The notes under the pieces are model-generated. The model saw only the letters and a program-made list of their open reading frames with translations. It made no database searches and had not been told where the DNA came from. From positions 1 through 55,432 of the forward strand of contig JAKEIC010000063.1 of NCBI GenBank assembly GCA_022614695.1: 55,432 nucleotides of DNA, given 5' to 3'. This DNA comes from Planctomycetales bacterium (lineage in GTDB: Bacteria > Planctomycetota > JAKEIC01). The translations under genes were made by a program, and so were the position numbers. Shown piece after piece: positions 33,517 to 42,283 of the stretch. The stretch's first letter is position 1; each line of letters starts with the position of its first letter.

Positions 33517-34344
33517 CTACCCGCGCACCATCTCGACAAGCTCCCGCACCGTGGCCGGCGCGTGGCCCGCGTAGTGGTTGTTCGCGTAGACGTAGGTCTT
33601 AGGCACGCGCTTCCGGAGCGCCTGCAGGAGGCCGGCCCAACGCTCGAGACGGGGCTTCTGGTCGAGGACCACGCGGTCCCAGGTCTCGGTGAGAGCCTCG
33701 GTGGCCTTCCGGTCCCCGATCAGGCGCGCGTAGGCGAAGTCGGCGGTCACCGGGTCGAGGGCGTCGGCCACGTCGGCGGGGTGGGGCATGTAGGCGAGGT
33801 CCACGAGGACGAGCGCCGCCCGTCGGGCGCGCAGGATCCCGAGGAGGGGCTCGCCGATCCAGCCCTTGTTCCGGACCTCGACCCCGTAGGGGAACCCGGG
33901 CGGGAGCTTCCCGAGGTACGCGTCCAGCCTCTCGAGGAAAGGCTCCGGCCCCGCGAAGGCCGACCCGTTGAAGTACGGGAACTGGAGGACGAGGGGCCCG
34001 CACTTCGGGCCGAGCTGCGTCATCGCGTCGAGGAACTTCCCGGTCTCGTCGCCGACCTTCTCCCAGACGAGGAGGGAGGCCGGGTCCGGGGTGGCCGCCT
34101 CCCCCCCGTGCACGATGGCGCGGGGGAACTTCGCCGAGAGGACGAAGCCGTCGGGGGTCTCACTCGCCCATCGCGCCACCATGGACCGCGGCGGGGACCG
34201 GTAGTAGGTCGAGTCGGCTTCCACGGTCCGGAACGTCTCCGCGTATCGGCGGAGCATCCCCGCCGGCTTCGTCCCCGCCGGGTAGAACGAGCCGACCCAG
34301 GACTTCTCGGACCAGCTGGAGGTGCCGAAGAGGAGGTCGCCCAC
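33517..34344 (-). CDS. DUF72 family protein
   Basis: 275 residues, GTG start, two bases after the stop of the upstream giant TPR gene. DUF72 TIM-barrel landmarks: FGTSSWSEKSWVGSFYP near the N-terminus, YAETFRTVEADSTYYRSPPRSMVARWASETPDGFVLSAKFPRAI, LVLQFPYFN, YGVEVRNKGW, and the C-terminal TYVYANNHYAGHAPATVREL. The family (YecE-like) has no established activity. Possibly translationally coupled with the TPR gene. Confidence 0.92.
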   Translation of the reverse strand: MGDLLFGTSSWSEKSWVGSFYPAGTKPAGMLRRYAETFRTVEADSTYYRSPPRSMVARWASETPDGFVLSAKFPRAIVHGGEAATPDPASLLVWEKVGDETGKFLDAMTQLGPKCGPLVLQFPYFNGSAFAGPEPFLERLDAYLGKLPPGFPYGVEVRNKGWIGEPLLGILRARRAALVLVDLAYMPHPADVADALDPVTADFAYARLIGDRKATEALTETWDRVVLDQKPRLERWAGLLQALRKRVPKTYVYANNHYAGHAPATVRELVEMVRG

Positions 34345-34346
34345 CC

Positions 34347-37300
34347 TCAACCTCCCAGACGCGCCAGCGCAGCCGCCGCCGCCTCCCGGATCCGCCGGGC
34401 CGCGTCGGCCTCCCCCGCCGCCAGGTCCCGGGCGAGGGCGTACTCGGCGCGCGCGCCCTCGAGATCGCCGGCCGCCTCGAGGGACTCCCCGAGGGCCAGG
34501 TGGGCCGCGGCGTCCTCGGGGCGGTGGCGCGTCGCGCGTCGCCACTCGCGAGCGGCCTCGGCGAGGAGGTCGGCGCGGCCCTCCTCGGGCGCCGCGCGGG
34601 CGGCGGCGAGGGCGGCCGCCCCGGACCGAGACGCCTCGGCGTGGACCTCGGCCCGCCTTCTCTCGAGCCACGCGTCCACCTCGGGGCACGGGAGGTCGCC
34701 TGGCACGGCCGCGCGCGCCGTCTCCACGGCCTCGATCGCGGCGTCCGGCTTCCCCGCCTTCCCGAGCGCCTCGCCGAGCCGGATCGCGACCTCCTCGGAG
34801 AACGCGAGGCCGAGGATGCGCCTCCACGCCGCCGCCGCGTCCTCCCACTGGCCGAGCGCCTCCCATGCGCGCGCGGCGAGCTCGAGCGCCTCGCGGCTGG
34901 GGCGGATCGCGAGGGCGGCCTTCGCCTTCTCGACCGCCTCGGCGGCATTCCCCGCCGCGAGGAGCGCCTCGGCCTCCCCGAGGAGGGGCTTCTCCTCGGC
35001 GCGGGCGACGGACTGGGCCTTGAGGGCGGCGAGAACGCGGCGGCCCGTGTCTTCGGGGGGCGGGTCCGACAAGGCGAGGTAGCGCTCCAGGTGCTCGATC
35101 GCCCGCTCCGGGTCGCGGGCGGCGAGCCGGAGCCCGAGGGCGAGGTGGACCTTGCCCGCCTTCTCTCGGACCGTCGGGTCGTCCGGCCGGATCCGCAGCG
35201 CCTCGGCGTAGCTCTCGGCGGCGAGGTCGAGACGGCCCAGCGCGCGGCAGACCGAGGCGAGGTTCTCCCACGCCTGGACCGATCCGGGCTCGGCGCGCGC
35301 GATGGCCCGGGCCTGGACGAACGACGCCCGCAGGTGGCGCTCGCGGTCCCCGGATCGCCCGTCCTTGCCTGCGCGGGCCGCGGCCTCGCCGTGGAGGCGG
35401 AGGAGCGCCTGGCGATCCGTCCCCGTGAGTTCCGTTTCGGCCCGCTCGAGCGCCTCCGCCCACCGGAGCGCCGCCGCCGGGTCCCCCCCCTTCCCCGACT
35501 CGACGTCCATCCCGGTCCGCGCGAGGGCGAGGAGGTCCGGGTCGAGATCCCGCGCCCGGTCGAGGGCCGAACGCGCCGCGGCGAGGTCGCCCTGGCCCCC
35601 GCTCCACGCGACGAGGGCCCGCGCCACCTCGAACCGGGCCGACTCCCGCCGGATCCGGGCGCGCAGCTCCGGCGAGGGGTCGGGGACGGCGAGGGCCTCC
35701 GCGAGGGCCGCGCCCATCCCCGCGGGATCGCTCCTCCGGCGGGCCACCTCCGCCAGCTCGAGCCAGCAGTCGCCTGCCGCCGCTCCGGTCGGGTCCGCCC
35801 GGACCGCGCTCCGGAGGAGCCGCTCCGCGACGAGTAGGTCCTCGGGGCCTCCCGTCCCGACGCGCGCGGCGGCCGCCGCCCGCGCGGCCCGGACGAGTGT
35901 CCTCCGCTCCCCACTCGCCCCGACTCCCACCGCCGCCTCGAGGTATCGGACCGCCTTCTCGGTCTCCGTCCGGTCGAGGAGGGCGTCCGCCACGAAGACG
36001 TACAGGTCGGCGAGCGCCTCGCGGAGGGCGCGGCCATCGGACGTCCCCGCGGCGGCCGGATCGCGGAGGGCGGCCCGCAGCGTGCGCTCGGCGACCTCGA
36101 ACCGGCCGGCCTGCCTTTCGAGCTTCGCGAGCCCGACGGCGCCCGCGGCTCGGGCGGCCGGCGCCGCCTCCGCCAGGAGGGCCTCGAGGGCCGCCCGTCC
36201 CTCCGCCTCGCGGCCGAGGTTCGCGAGGACCAGTGCCCGGTCGCGCCTCGCGTCGGCGGAACGAGGCTCGCGGGCGAGGGCGCGGTCGAGGTCCGCGAGG
36301 GCTTCCTCCGGGCGAGCGCGGTCGTTCCGGAGCGCGGCGAGGTTCAGGAAGGGCTCGATCCCGCGGGGGTCCAGCTCGGCGGCGGCGAGGAGCCTCTCCT
36401 CCGCAGCCCGGGCCGCCTCGTCGGTCGCCGCCCCCCGCGCGAGGAGGATCCCGAGGTTCAGGTGCGCGGCCGGGAAGTCGGGCCGGAGCCGGATCGCCTC
36501 GGCGAAGTCGGCCTTCGCCTCCTCCTCGCGCCCGGCCCGGTCGAGGGCCTGGCCGCGGCCGACGAGGACGTCGGCGGCGAACGACGCGGCCGCGTCCCGC
36601 GCACGGCCGGGGGGGAGGGCCTCGGCGGACCTCCGCGTGAGGTTGAGGGCGCGCCCGTACCGGACGAGCGCCTCGTCGAGCCTCCCGAGCGCGGAGAGGG
36701 CGTGGCCGAGTGCGATCTCGGCCCTCTCGGGCTGCGTCCGGTACGACCGGTGGCGGTTCCGGAGGGCCGCGCGGAAGAGGACCGCCGAGTCGCGGAGCGC
36801 CGCCTCGCGCCGCGGGCCGTCGAGGGCGAGCGCCTCCTCGAAGCGGTGGAGCCCGAGGTTGAAGAGCGCCGTGTGGTGGCCCGGGTCCTGGGCGATCACG
36901 TCGCGCCAGAGGACTTCGGAGTCGTGCCAGGTTCGAGAGCGGGCGGAGGTCCGCGAGCCGTACGCGACCCCGACGAGCAGGAGCCCCGCGAGCGGGAGGA
37001 GCGCCGCCCGACGCCCCGCCGCCGCCGCCGCCCCCCAGCTCTCGGCCAGCGCCCCGAGCGCGACCCCGAGCCCGAGCACGGGAAGGTAGAGGTAGCGCTC
37101 GGCGTACAGGGTCCCGATCGGGAACGGCAGGTTCGCCGTGGGCGCGAGGGCGGCCGCGAAGAGCAGGACGCCCGCCGCGGCGGCGCGCGCGCCGGGCGAG
37201 GCGCCTCGGGCGAGGGCCAGGGCGAGGAGCGCCCCGGCCGCCCCGAGCAACAGCAGGACCTCGGCCGTGGCGAGCGCCGCCGCGCCCGGGGCGACCGCGC

Positions 37301-38237
37301 CGAGGACGGGGTAGTCCACCGCGGCCTGCAGCGGCTCCGGGACGGCGAGGAGGGCGACGTAGTCGCGGACGACGCCCCCGACCGTGAGCGCCGTGGCGCC
37401 GAGCCCGCTCCCGTACCACTCCCGGATCAGCGCCCGGGACCCCACGGGTACGGCGATCGCGAAAGTGAAGAGGGCGGCGAGGGCGAGGTGCGGCGCGAGG
37501 GGGAGGGCCCGGCGGAGCCGGTCCCGGGCGCGCTCTCCCAGCCGCGGCTCGGGTGCGAGCCACTCGGCGAGGACCAGCAGGACCGGCCAGACGACGGCCG
37601 TGTACTTCGACAAGAGGCTGGCGGCGCACAGCACCAGCGAGGCGGCATAGGCCGCCCTCGTGACGCTCGCGGAGGGAGCCTGCGCGGCAGGGGGCTCCGC
37701 CCCCCGCACCCCCGGATGCCGAAGGCCGAAGCGGAGCCCCTCCCGGGCGACGGCCCAGCAGAGCGCCGCGACCGCCCCGAACGCTGCGGCAAGCACATCC
37801 TTGCGCGCCGAGATCCACGCGACCGACTCCACCTGGACCGGGTGGAGCGCGAAGACCCCGGCCGCGACGACGGCGAGGACGGGGCGCCGCGTGATCCGCC
37901 ACGTCGCCGCCGCGAGCGCGAGGGTGGCCACGACGTGGAGGAGGGTGTTCGTGAGATGGAACCCCGCCGGCTCGAGCCCGAAGAGGGCGTGGTCCGCGGC
38001 GTACGAGAGGTCCCGCAGCGGCAGGTACTCCGCCCCGAGCTGCTCGCGCGTGCCGGCCGGCCCGAACGGGGCGACGATCGCGGCGAGAGACTCCCCGTCG
38101 AGCGACCGGATCCACGGGTTCCGGACGACGAGCCAGTCGTCGTCCCAGTTCGTGAACCGGCCCGAGAGCCCCGGCGCGTGGGCCGCGAAGGTCGCGAGGG
38201 CGAGCAGGCTGCCCGCCACGAGCACGCGGACGCGCAT
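34347..38237 (-). CDS. Giant membrane TPR protein with TMTC-like N-terminus
   Basis: 1296 residues, ATG at 38237 (GTG at 38252 possible). The first 440 residues contain about 11-12 membrane helices with motifs of the TMTC/O-mannosyltransferase-like family: RFTNWDDDWLVVRNPWIRSL (luminal acidic motif), FHLTNTLLHVVATLAL, VFALHPVQVESVAWISARKDVLAAAF and ERYLYLPVLGLGVALG. From about 450 onward are 20 or more TPR units, such as AHLNLGILLARGA and YAEALRIRPDDPTVREKAGKVHLALG. It probably transfers a sugar or acts as a membrane scaffold outside the cytoplasm; the acceptor is unknown. A dispersed repeat encodes residues about 176-184. DUF72 follows directly. Confidence 0.85.
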   Translation of the reverse strand: MRVRVLVAGSLLALATFAAHAPGLSGRFTNWDDDWLVVRNPWIRSLDGESLAAIVAPFGPAGTREQLGAEYLPLRDLSYAADHALFGLEPAGFHLTNTLLHVVATLALAAATWRITRRPVLAVVAAGVFALHPVQVESVAWISARKDVLAAAFGAVAALCWAVAREGLRFGLRHPGVRGAEPPAAQAPSASVTRAAYAASLVLCAASLLSKYTAVVWPVLLVLAEWLAPEPRLGERARDRLRRALPLAPHLALAALFTFAIAVPVGSRALIREWYGSGLGATALTVGGVVRDYVALLAVPEPLQAAVDYPVLGAVAPGAAALATAEVLLLLGAAGALLALALARGASPGARAAAAGVLLFAAALAPTANLPFPIGTLYAERYLYLPVLGLGVALGALAESWGAAAAAGRRAALLPLAGLLLVGVAYGSRTSARSRTWHDSEVLWRDVIAQDPGHHTALFNLGLHRFEEALALDGPRREAALRDSAVLFRAALRNRHRSYRTQPERAEIALGHALSALGRLDEALVRYGRALNLTRRSAEALPPGRARDAAASFAADVLVGRGQALDRAGREEEAKADFAEAIRLRPDFPAAHLNLGILLARGAATDEAARAAEERLLAAAELDPRGIEPFLNLAALRNDRARPEEALADLDRALAREPRSADARRDRALVLANLGREAEGRAALEALLAEAAPAARAAGAVGLAKLERQAGRFEVAERTLRAALRDPAAAGTSDGRALREALADLYVFVADALLDRTETEKAVRYLEAAVGVGASGERRTLVRAARAAAAARVGTGGPEDLLVAERLLRSAVRADPTGAAAGDCWLELAEVARRRSDPAGMGAALAEALAVPDPSPELRARIRRESARFEVARALVAWSGGQGDLAAARSALDRARDLDPDLLALARTGMDVESGKGGDPAAALRWAEALERAETELTGTDRQALLRLHGEAAARAGKDGRSGDRERHLRASFVQARAIARAEPGSVQAWENLASVCRALGRLDLAAESYAEALRIRPDDPTVREKAGKVHLALGLRLAARDPERAIEHLERYLALSDPPPEDTGRRVLAALKAQSVARAEEKPLLGEAEALLAAGNAAEAVEKAKAALAIRPSREALELAARAWEALGQWEDAAAAWRRILGLAFSEEVAIRLGEALGKAGKPDAAIEAVETARAAVPGDLPCPEVDAWLERRRAEVHAEASRSGAAALAAARAAPEEGRADLLAEAAREWRRATRHRPEDAAAHLALGESLEAAGDLEGARAEYALARDLAAGEADAARRIREAAAAALARLGG
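37687..37713 (-). repeat. Dispersed GC palindrome repeat, copy 2 (in TMTC-like gene)
   Basis: Identical over 27 bp to 14963-14989 in reverse orientation. It encodes HPGVRGAEPPAAQ-like residues between two membrane helices, in a different reading phase from the IMPase copy. Confidence 0.75.
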
Positions 38238-38273
38238 GGGGGGGTAGGACACTACCGGATTGTCAGCCCCCGG

Positions 38274-38747
38274 TCACGGAGATCGCCGAGCCCTACGAGC
38301 CCGATCGCGATCCCATCGGGCGAGGTGCCCGACGACCTCGCGGAAGAGCCCCAGGTCCTCCCGGCTCGAGCCACGGATCTGCAGATAGGGCTCGGCGGAG
38401 GACGTGCGGCCGGTCTCCTCATCCACCGAGGAGGCCCCGACCAGCTCCACCACGAGGCTCCGGCGGCGCGCGGCGAGCCCCCCGAAGGCGACGCCTTCCC
38501 GGAACTCCACGGGAGCCTCCCCGGGGCCCTCGAAGCCGTGTCGCCGGAGGAGCCCGAAGAGGGACCGGACGGTCGCCTTCGACCATCGCACTCCGGGCAG
38601 GCTCGGCTTCGCCGCGTAGCCGTAGACCTCCGGCGCCGCGGAGACGGCCTCGGCGAACCGATCTAGGTCCGCGAGCTCCTGGACGAGGGACGCCCCGAGG
38701 TCCTCGGCCTCGTCCCGGGACCGCCAGAGGAGCAGAGTCCCCTTCAC
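38274..38747 (-). CDS. Hypothetical protein
   Basis: 157 residues, ATG start. Soluble, mixed alpha/beta: MKGTLLLWRSRDEAEDLGASLVQELADLDRFAEAV, KATVRSLFGLLRRHGFEG, RRSLVVELVGASSVDEETG, LFREVVGHLARWDRDRARRARRS. No signal peptide, membrane helix or family motif recognised. It stands alone between the TMTC-like gene and the kinase-fragment TPR gene, 47 bp after the latter's stop. Confidence 0.6.
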   Translation of the reverse strand: MKGTLLLWRSRDEAEDLGASLVQELADLDRFAEAVSAAPEVYGYAAKPSLPGVRWSKATVRSLFGLLRRHGFEGPGEAPVEFREGVAFGGLAARRRSLVVELVGASSVDEETGRTSSAEPYLQIRGSSREDLGLFREVVGHLARWDRDRARRARRSP

Positions 38748-38794
38748 GGCGTCACGCTCGTCACGTGGCAGTCAGCCCGCGGCGCGGTCGTGGT

Positions 38795-40906
38795 TCACCG
38801 GCCCTCCGGCCCGTCGTTGCGGAGCCGGGCCTCGCACTCGGCGAGGATCTCGCGGATAGGGTCGGCCTGGGGGTGGGACGGGGCGAGCCTCAGGAACTCC
38901 CGCAGCTCCGCCGCCGCCTCCCGCCACCGCCCGACCGCCCGCTGGGCCATGCCGAGGTTCGCGCGCGCCTCCGGTAGGTCGGGCCTCACCCGCACCGCGG
39001 ACTCGTAGTCCCGGAGGGCGCGCGCGGGCTCGCCCGCCGCGGCCAGCGCGTTCCCGCGGCTCACCAGGGCCTCGGCGTAGTCCGGGCGAAGGCGAAGCGC
39101 CTCGCCGTAGTCCGCGATCGCTCCGGCGAGGTCCCCGCTGTCGCGGCGGGTCATCCCGCGGTTCAAGTGGGCGGTGGGGACGCCGGGCTTGAGGCCGATC
39201 GCCGCGTCGTAGTCCGCCAGCGCCCCGGGGATGTCCCCGAGTGCGTGGCGCGCGTTTCCCCGGTTCATGATCACCGCCGCAACGCCGGGCTTCAGGCGCA
39301 GGGAGGCGTCGAAGTCCCGGAGCGCACTCGCCGCGTCGCCGGCCTGGAAGTAGGTCGAGCCTCGGTTGTTCAGGGCCTCCGGGGAGTCCGGGCGGAGGCG
39401 AAGCGCCCGCTGAAGATCCGCGAGCGCGCCGTCGAGGTCTCCGAGGTGCCGCCGGGCGGAGGCGCGGTCGCTCAGGGCGTCCACATAGTCGGGGCTGATC
39501 CGGAGCGCGGCGTCGTAGTCCTCGAGGGCGCCGCGGAAGTCGCCCTTCCCGCGGCGCACGTTCCCGCGGCCCTTCAAGGCCCCCGGGAACGCGGGCCGGA
39601 GACGCAGAGCTTCCTCGTAGTCCGCGAGCGCCGCCTCCACGGCCCCCAGCTCCAGGCGGGCGTCGCCGCGGTTCGCGAGCGCGACCGCGTAGCCCGGCCG
39701 GATCCGCAGGGACTTGTCGTATTCCTCGATCGCTCCCCGCAGGTCCTCCAGTCCCCGGCGGGCGTTCCCCCGCTCCGCGTGCGTCAACGCCATCGGGACG
39801 CCCTCCGCCAGGGCCGTCTCCAGTTCCTTCTCCGCCGCGGTCAGGTCGCCCGCCGGGTCGTGGCACTCGACGAATCCACGGAGGAGGGCCCCCTCCCACC
39901 CCCGGTCGTCCCGGAGCTCGTTCCGAGCCGTGGTCCAGTCGGCGCGGCAGAGCGCCAGCGTGGCCCGCGCGAGCCGAGCCTCCCGCCCGTCGCCCGCCGC
40001 GACCGCCGCGAGCCGGGTCATGGCGGGAGCGAGCGGCCGGGACTCCTCGACGGCACCGAAGAAGTCCTCGAGACCCGCATAGAGCCCGGCCGCGGCCCCT
40101 TCGGCCACGGTCGCCGGGATGCGCCCCCACTCGTCGCGGGCCCCGGGACCATCCCCAGCGGCCCACAGGAGGACCCCGCGCTCGAGCCTCCAGCCGTGGC
40201 GGTTCGGCTCGCGGGCGAGCGCCTCGGCGAGGAGACTCGCCGCCTCGCCGGGATCGGCAGTGCGGAGGCGCGACGCCCGCGCGGCCAGCCGCTCCGCCTC
40301 CGAGTCGCGGGGAGCCGTCTCTGTCGCCGCCCCGGCGGACCCCTCCCGGGTTCGCAGCAGCGCCCCGGCGCTTGCGGCGGCGACGGCAGCGGCCACGACG
40401 AGGAGGATCCAACCGCGCGCGGCCCCGCGGAGCCTCGCCGCCGGCCTCTCGCCCCGGAGGACCCTCTCCAGGTCCGCCCGGAGGGAGGCCGCGTCGGGGA
40501 CCCGATGCGACACGCGCTTCGCGAGGGCGACCCGCACGACACGCTCGAGTCCGCGGGGCGCGTCCGGTCGGGAGGCCCGAAGGCGGGCCGGCTCCCGCGC
40601 GAGGACTCCGCCAATCATTGCCGCCGGGGTGTCCCCCACGAACGGGGGCCGTCCCGCGAGCATCTCATAGAGGACGCACCCGAGGCTCCAGACGTCGGTC
40701 GCCGGCGTGAGAGCCCTCACTTCCCCCCGTGCCTGCTCGGGGGACATGTAGGCGGGCGTGCCGAGGGCCTGGCCGGTGCGGGTGAGGCGCGAGCCGGTCG
40801 CGACGGACTTGGCCAGGCCGAAGTCGGCGAGGAAGGAGCGCGTCCCTGCCCGCCCTCCTTCCGGCTCGCGTGAAGAGGCCGCGGCGTCTCGCGGGCTGTC
40901 ACTCAC
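38795..40906 (-). CDS. TPR protein with N-terminally truncated Ser/Thr kinase domain
   Basis: 703 residues, GTG start. After 24 residues without kinase similarity the sequence enters a Hanks-type kinase at the DFG motif (FLADFGLAKS, Asp28). It continues through the activation loop, GTPAYMSPEQARGE, DVWSLGCVLYEMLAGRPPF and the C-lobe to about residue 155. The glycine loop, catalytic Lys and HRD loop are absent, and the divergent mtaB gene begins only 78 bp upstream, so they cannot be nearby. A membrane helix (about 165-185) follows, then about ten TPRs (365-690). It cannot be an active kinase; it may be a decayed gene or a pseudokinase-fold TPR scaffold. Confidence 0.85.
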   Translation of the reverse strand: MSDSPRDAAASSREPEGGRAGTRSFLADFGLAKSVATGSRLTRTGQALGTPAYMSPEQARGEVRALTPATDVWSLGCVLYEMLAGRPPFVGDTPAAMIGGVLAREPARLRASRPDAPRGLERVVRVALAKRVSHRVPDAASLRADLERVLRGERPAARLRGAARGWILLVVAAAVAAASAGALLRTREGSAGAATETAPRDSEAERLAARASRLRTADPGEAASLLAEALAREPNRHGWRLERGVLLWAAGDGPGARDEWGRIPATVAEGAAAGLYAGLEDFFGAVEESRPLAPAMTRLAAVAAGDGREARLARATLALCRADWTTARNELRDDRGWEGALLRGFVECHDPAGDLTAAEKELETALAEGVPMALTHAERGNARRGLEDLRGAIEEYDKSLRIRPGYAVALANRGDARLELGAVEAALADYEEALRLRPAFPGALKGRGNVRRGKGDFRGALEDYDAALRISPDYVDALSDRASARRHLGDLDGALADLQRALRLRPDSPEALNNRGSTYFQAGDAASALRDFDASLRLKPGVAAVIMNRGNARHALGDIPGALADYDAAIGLKPGVPTAHLNRGMTRRDSGDLAGAIADYGEALRLRPDYAEALVSRGNALAAAGEPARALRDYESAVRVRPDLPEARANLGMAQRAVGRWREAAAELREFLRLAPSHPQADPIREILAECEARLRNDGPEGR

Positions 40907-40958
40907 GCGCCCGAGTTTATCCGGAGCGTCCCGGGTAGCCCCGGCCGGCGGCGCTCCC

Positions 40959-40964
40959 TATACT
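40959..40964 (+). promoter_or_regulatory. Candidate -10 box TATACT upstream of mtaB
   Basis: TATACT within CCTATACTCCGC, 20 bases before the mtaB ATG, in the 78-bp gap between divergent genes. The same block is at 15612-15622. No Shine-Dalgarno sequence and no clear -35 are visible. Confidence 0.4.
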
Positions 40965-40984
40965 CCGCCCTTCCCTCAACGGCC

Positions 40985-42283
40985 ATGCGCGTCGCCTTCG
41001 TCACGTTCGGCTGCAAGGTGAACCAGTACGAGACCGCCGCCGCGCGGGAGGAGACCCTCGTCTCGGGGCGCGGCGAGGACGGCGCGCCCGCGGTCGAGGT
41101 CTCGCCGGGGGACGAGGCCGACGTCTACGTCGTGAACACCTGCACCGTGACGGCGCGGGCCGACCAGAAGTGCCGGCAGGCGATCCGGCGCCTCGCCCGC
41201 CGCTCGCCGCGGGCCCGGATCGTGGTGGCCGGCTGCGGGGTGGACTCCTCGCGCGAGGCCTACGCCCGGCTCCCCGGGGTCGCGGCTCTCGTCGCGAACC
41301 GGGAGAAGGGCCGGCTGGCGGCCCTCCTCGGGGCGCCGGTCCCCGAGACGCGTCCGACGATCGGGCTCCGGATCTCGTCCTTCCCCGGCCACGCGCGCGC
41401 CTTCCTCAAGATCGAGGACGGCTGCCACATGGACTGCACGTACTGCATCATCCCGCGCGTCCGCGGGGAGGTCGCCAGCAAGCCGCCCCACGCGGTCCGG
41501 GCGGAGGCCGAGGCGCTTGCCGCCTCGGGCCACGCCGAGATCGTGCTCACGGGGGTGCACCTCGGGGGCTGGGGCCGCGACTTCGCCCCCCGGCTCCACC
41601 TCGCGGACCTCCTGCCGCGCCTCGCGTCGGTCCCGGGTCTCCGGCGGCTCCGCCTCTCCTCGATCGAGGCGAACGAGGTGACGCCCGATTTCGTCCGCGT
41701 CTTCGGGGAGGGGGCCTCCGAGGAGGGGCCGTTCGCGCCGCACCTCCACCTCCCCCTGCAGAGCGGCTCCGACCGGGTGCTCCGCGCGATGAAGCGCGGC
41801 TACCGGCGGGCGCAGGTGCTGCGGACGGTCGAGTCGCTCCGCCTCGCGGTCCCCGGGTTCGGCCTCACGACCGACGTGATCGTGGGGTTCCCGGGAGAGA
41901 CCGAAGACGACGCCCGCGACACCGAGTCGCTCTGCCGCGAGATCGGGGTGTCGAAGATCCACCGGTTCCCCTGGAGCCCCCGGCCCGGGACCCCGGCGGC
42001 GTCTCTCCCCGGACGCGTCTCCGCGCCCGCCGTCGCCGAGAGGATGGCGAGGCTCGCGGAGGTCGAGGCCGAGGGGGCGCGGGCCGCGGCGCGGGAGGCG
42101 ATCGGGCGCGAGGTCGGTGTCCTCGTCGAGGAGCCGGACGCGGCCGATCCGGACGACGGCGCCGGCCACGCGGGGAGCTACCTGCGCGCGACCGTCGTCG
42201 GCGCGGGCGCGGCCCGGGGGGCGATGGTGCGCGCGCGCGTCGTCGCGGGGGACGAGACGGGGCTGCGGGGGGTGGCGGAGTGA
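40985..42283 (+). CDS. mtaB: tRNA t6A37 methylthiotransferase MtaB
   Basis: 432 residues, ATG start. A methylthiotransferase radical-SAM enzyme that makes ms2t6A at tRNA position 37. The N-terminal domain binds an auxiliary 4Fe-4S cluster through Cys10 (FGCKVNQYE), Cys53 (NTCTVTARAD) and Cys84 (VAGC). The radical-SAM cluster is GCHMDCTYC (Cys147, Cys151, Cys154). Later motifs: LTGVHLGGWG, RLSSIEANEVT, HLHLPLQSGSDRVLRAMKRGY, GFGLTTDVIVGFPGETEDD, and a short C-terminal TRAM-like end. The NTCTVT and GCKVNQYE forms fit MtaB (YqeV) rather than MiaB. The stop overlaps the next GTG start. Confidence 0.93.
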   Translation: MRVAFVTFGCKVNQYETAAAREETLVSGRGEDGAPAVEVSPGDEADVYVVNTCTVTARADQKCRQAIRRLARRSPRARIVVAGCGVDSSREAYARLPGVAALVANREKGRLAALLGAPVPETRPTIGLRISSFPGHARAFLKIEDGCHMDCTYCIIPRVRGEVASKPPHAVRAEAEALAASGHAEIVLTGVHLGGWGRDFAPRLHLADLLPRLASVPGLRRLRLSSIEANEVTPDFVRVFGEGASEEGPFAPHLHLPLQSGSDRVLRAMKRGYRRAQVLRTVESLRLAVPGFGLTTDVIVGFPGETEDDARDTESLCREIGVSKIHRFPWSPRPGTPAASLPGRVSAPAVAERMARLAEVEAEGARAAAREAIGREVGVLVEEPDAADPDDGAGHAGSYLRATVVGAGAARGAMVRARVVAGDETGLRGVAE

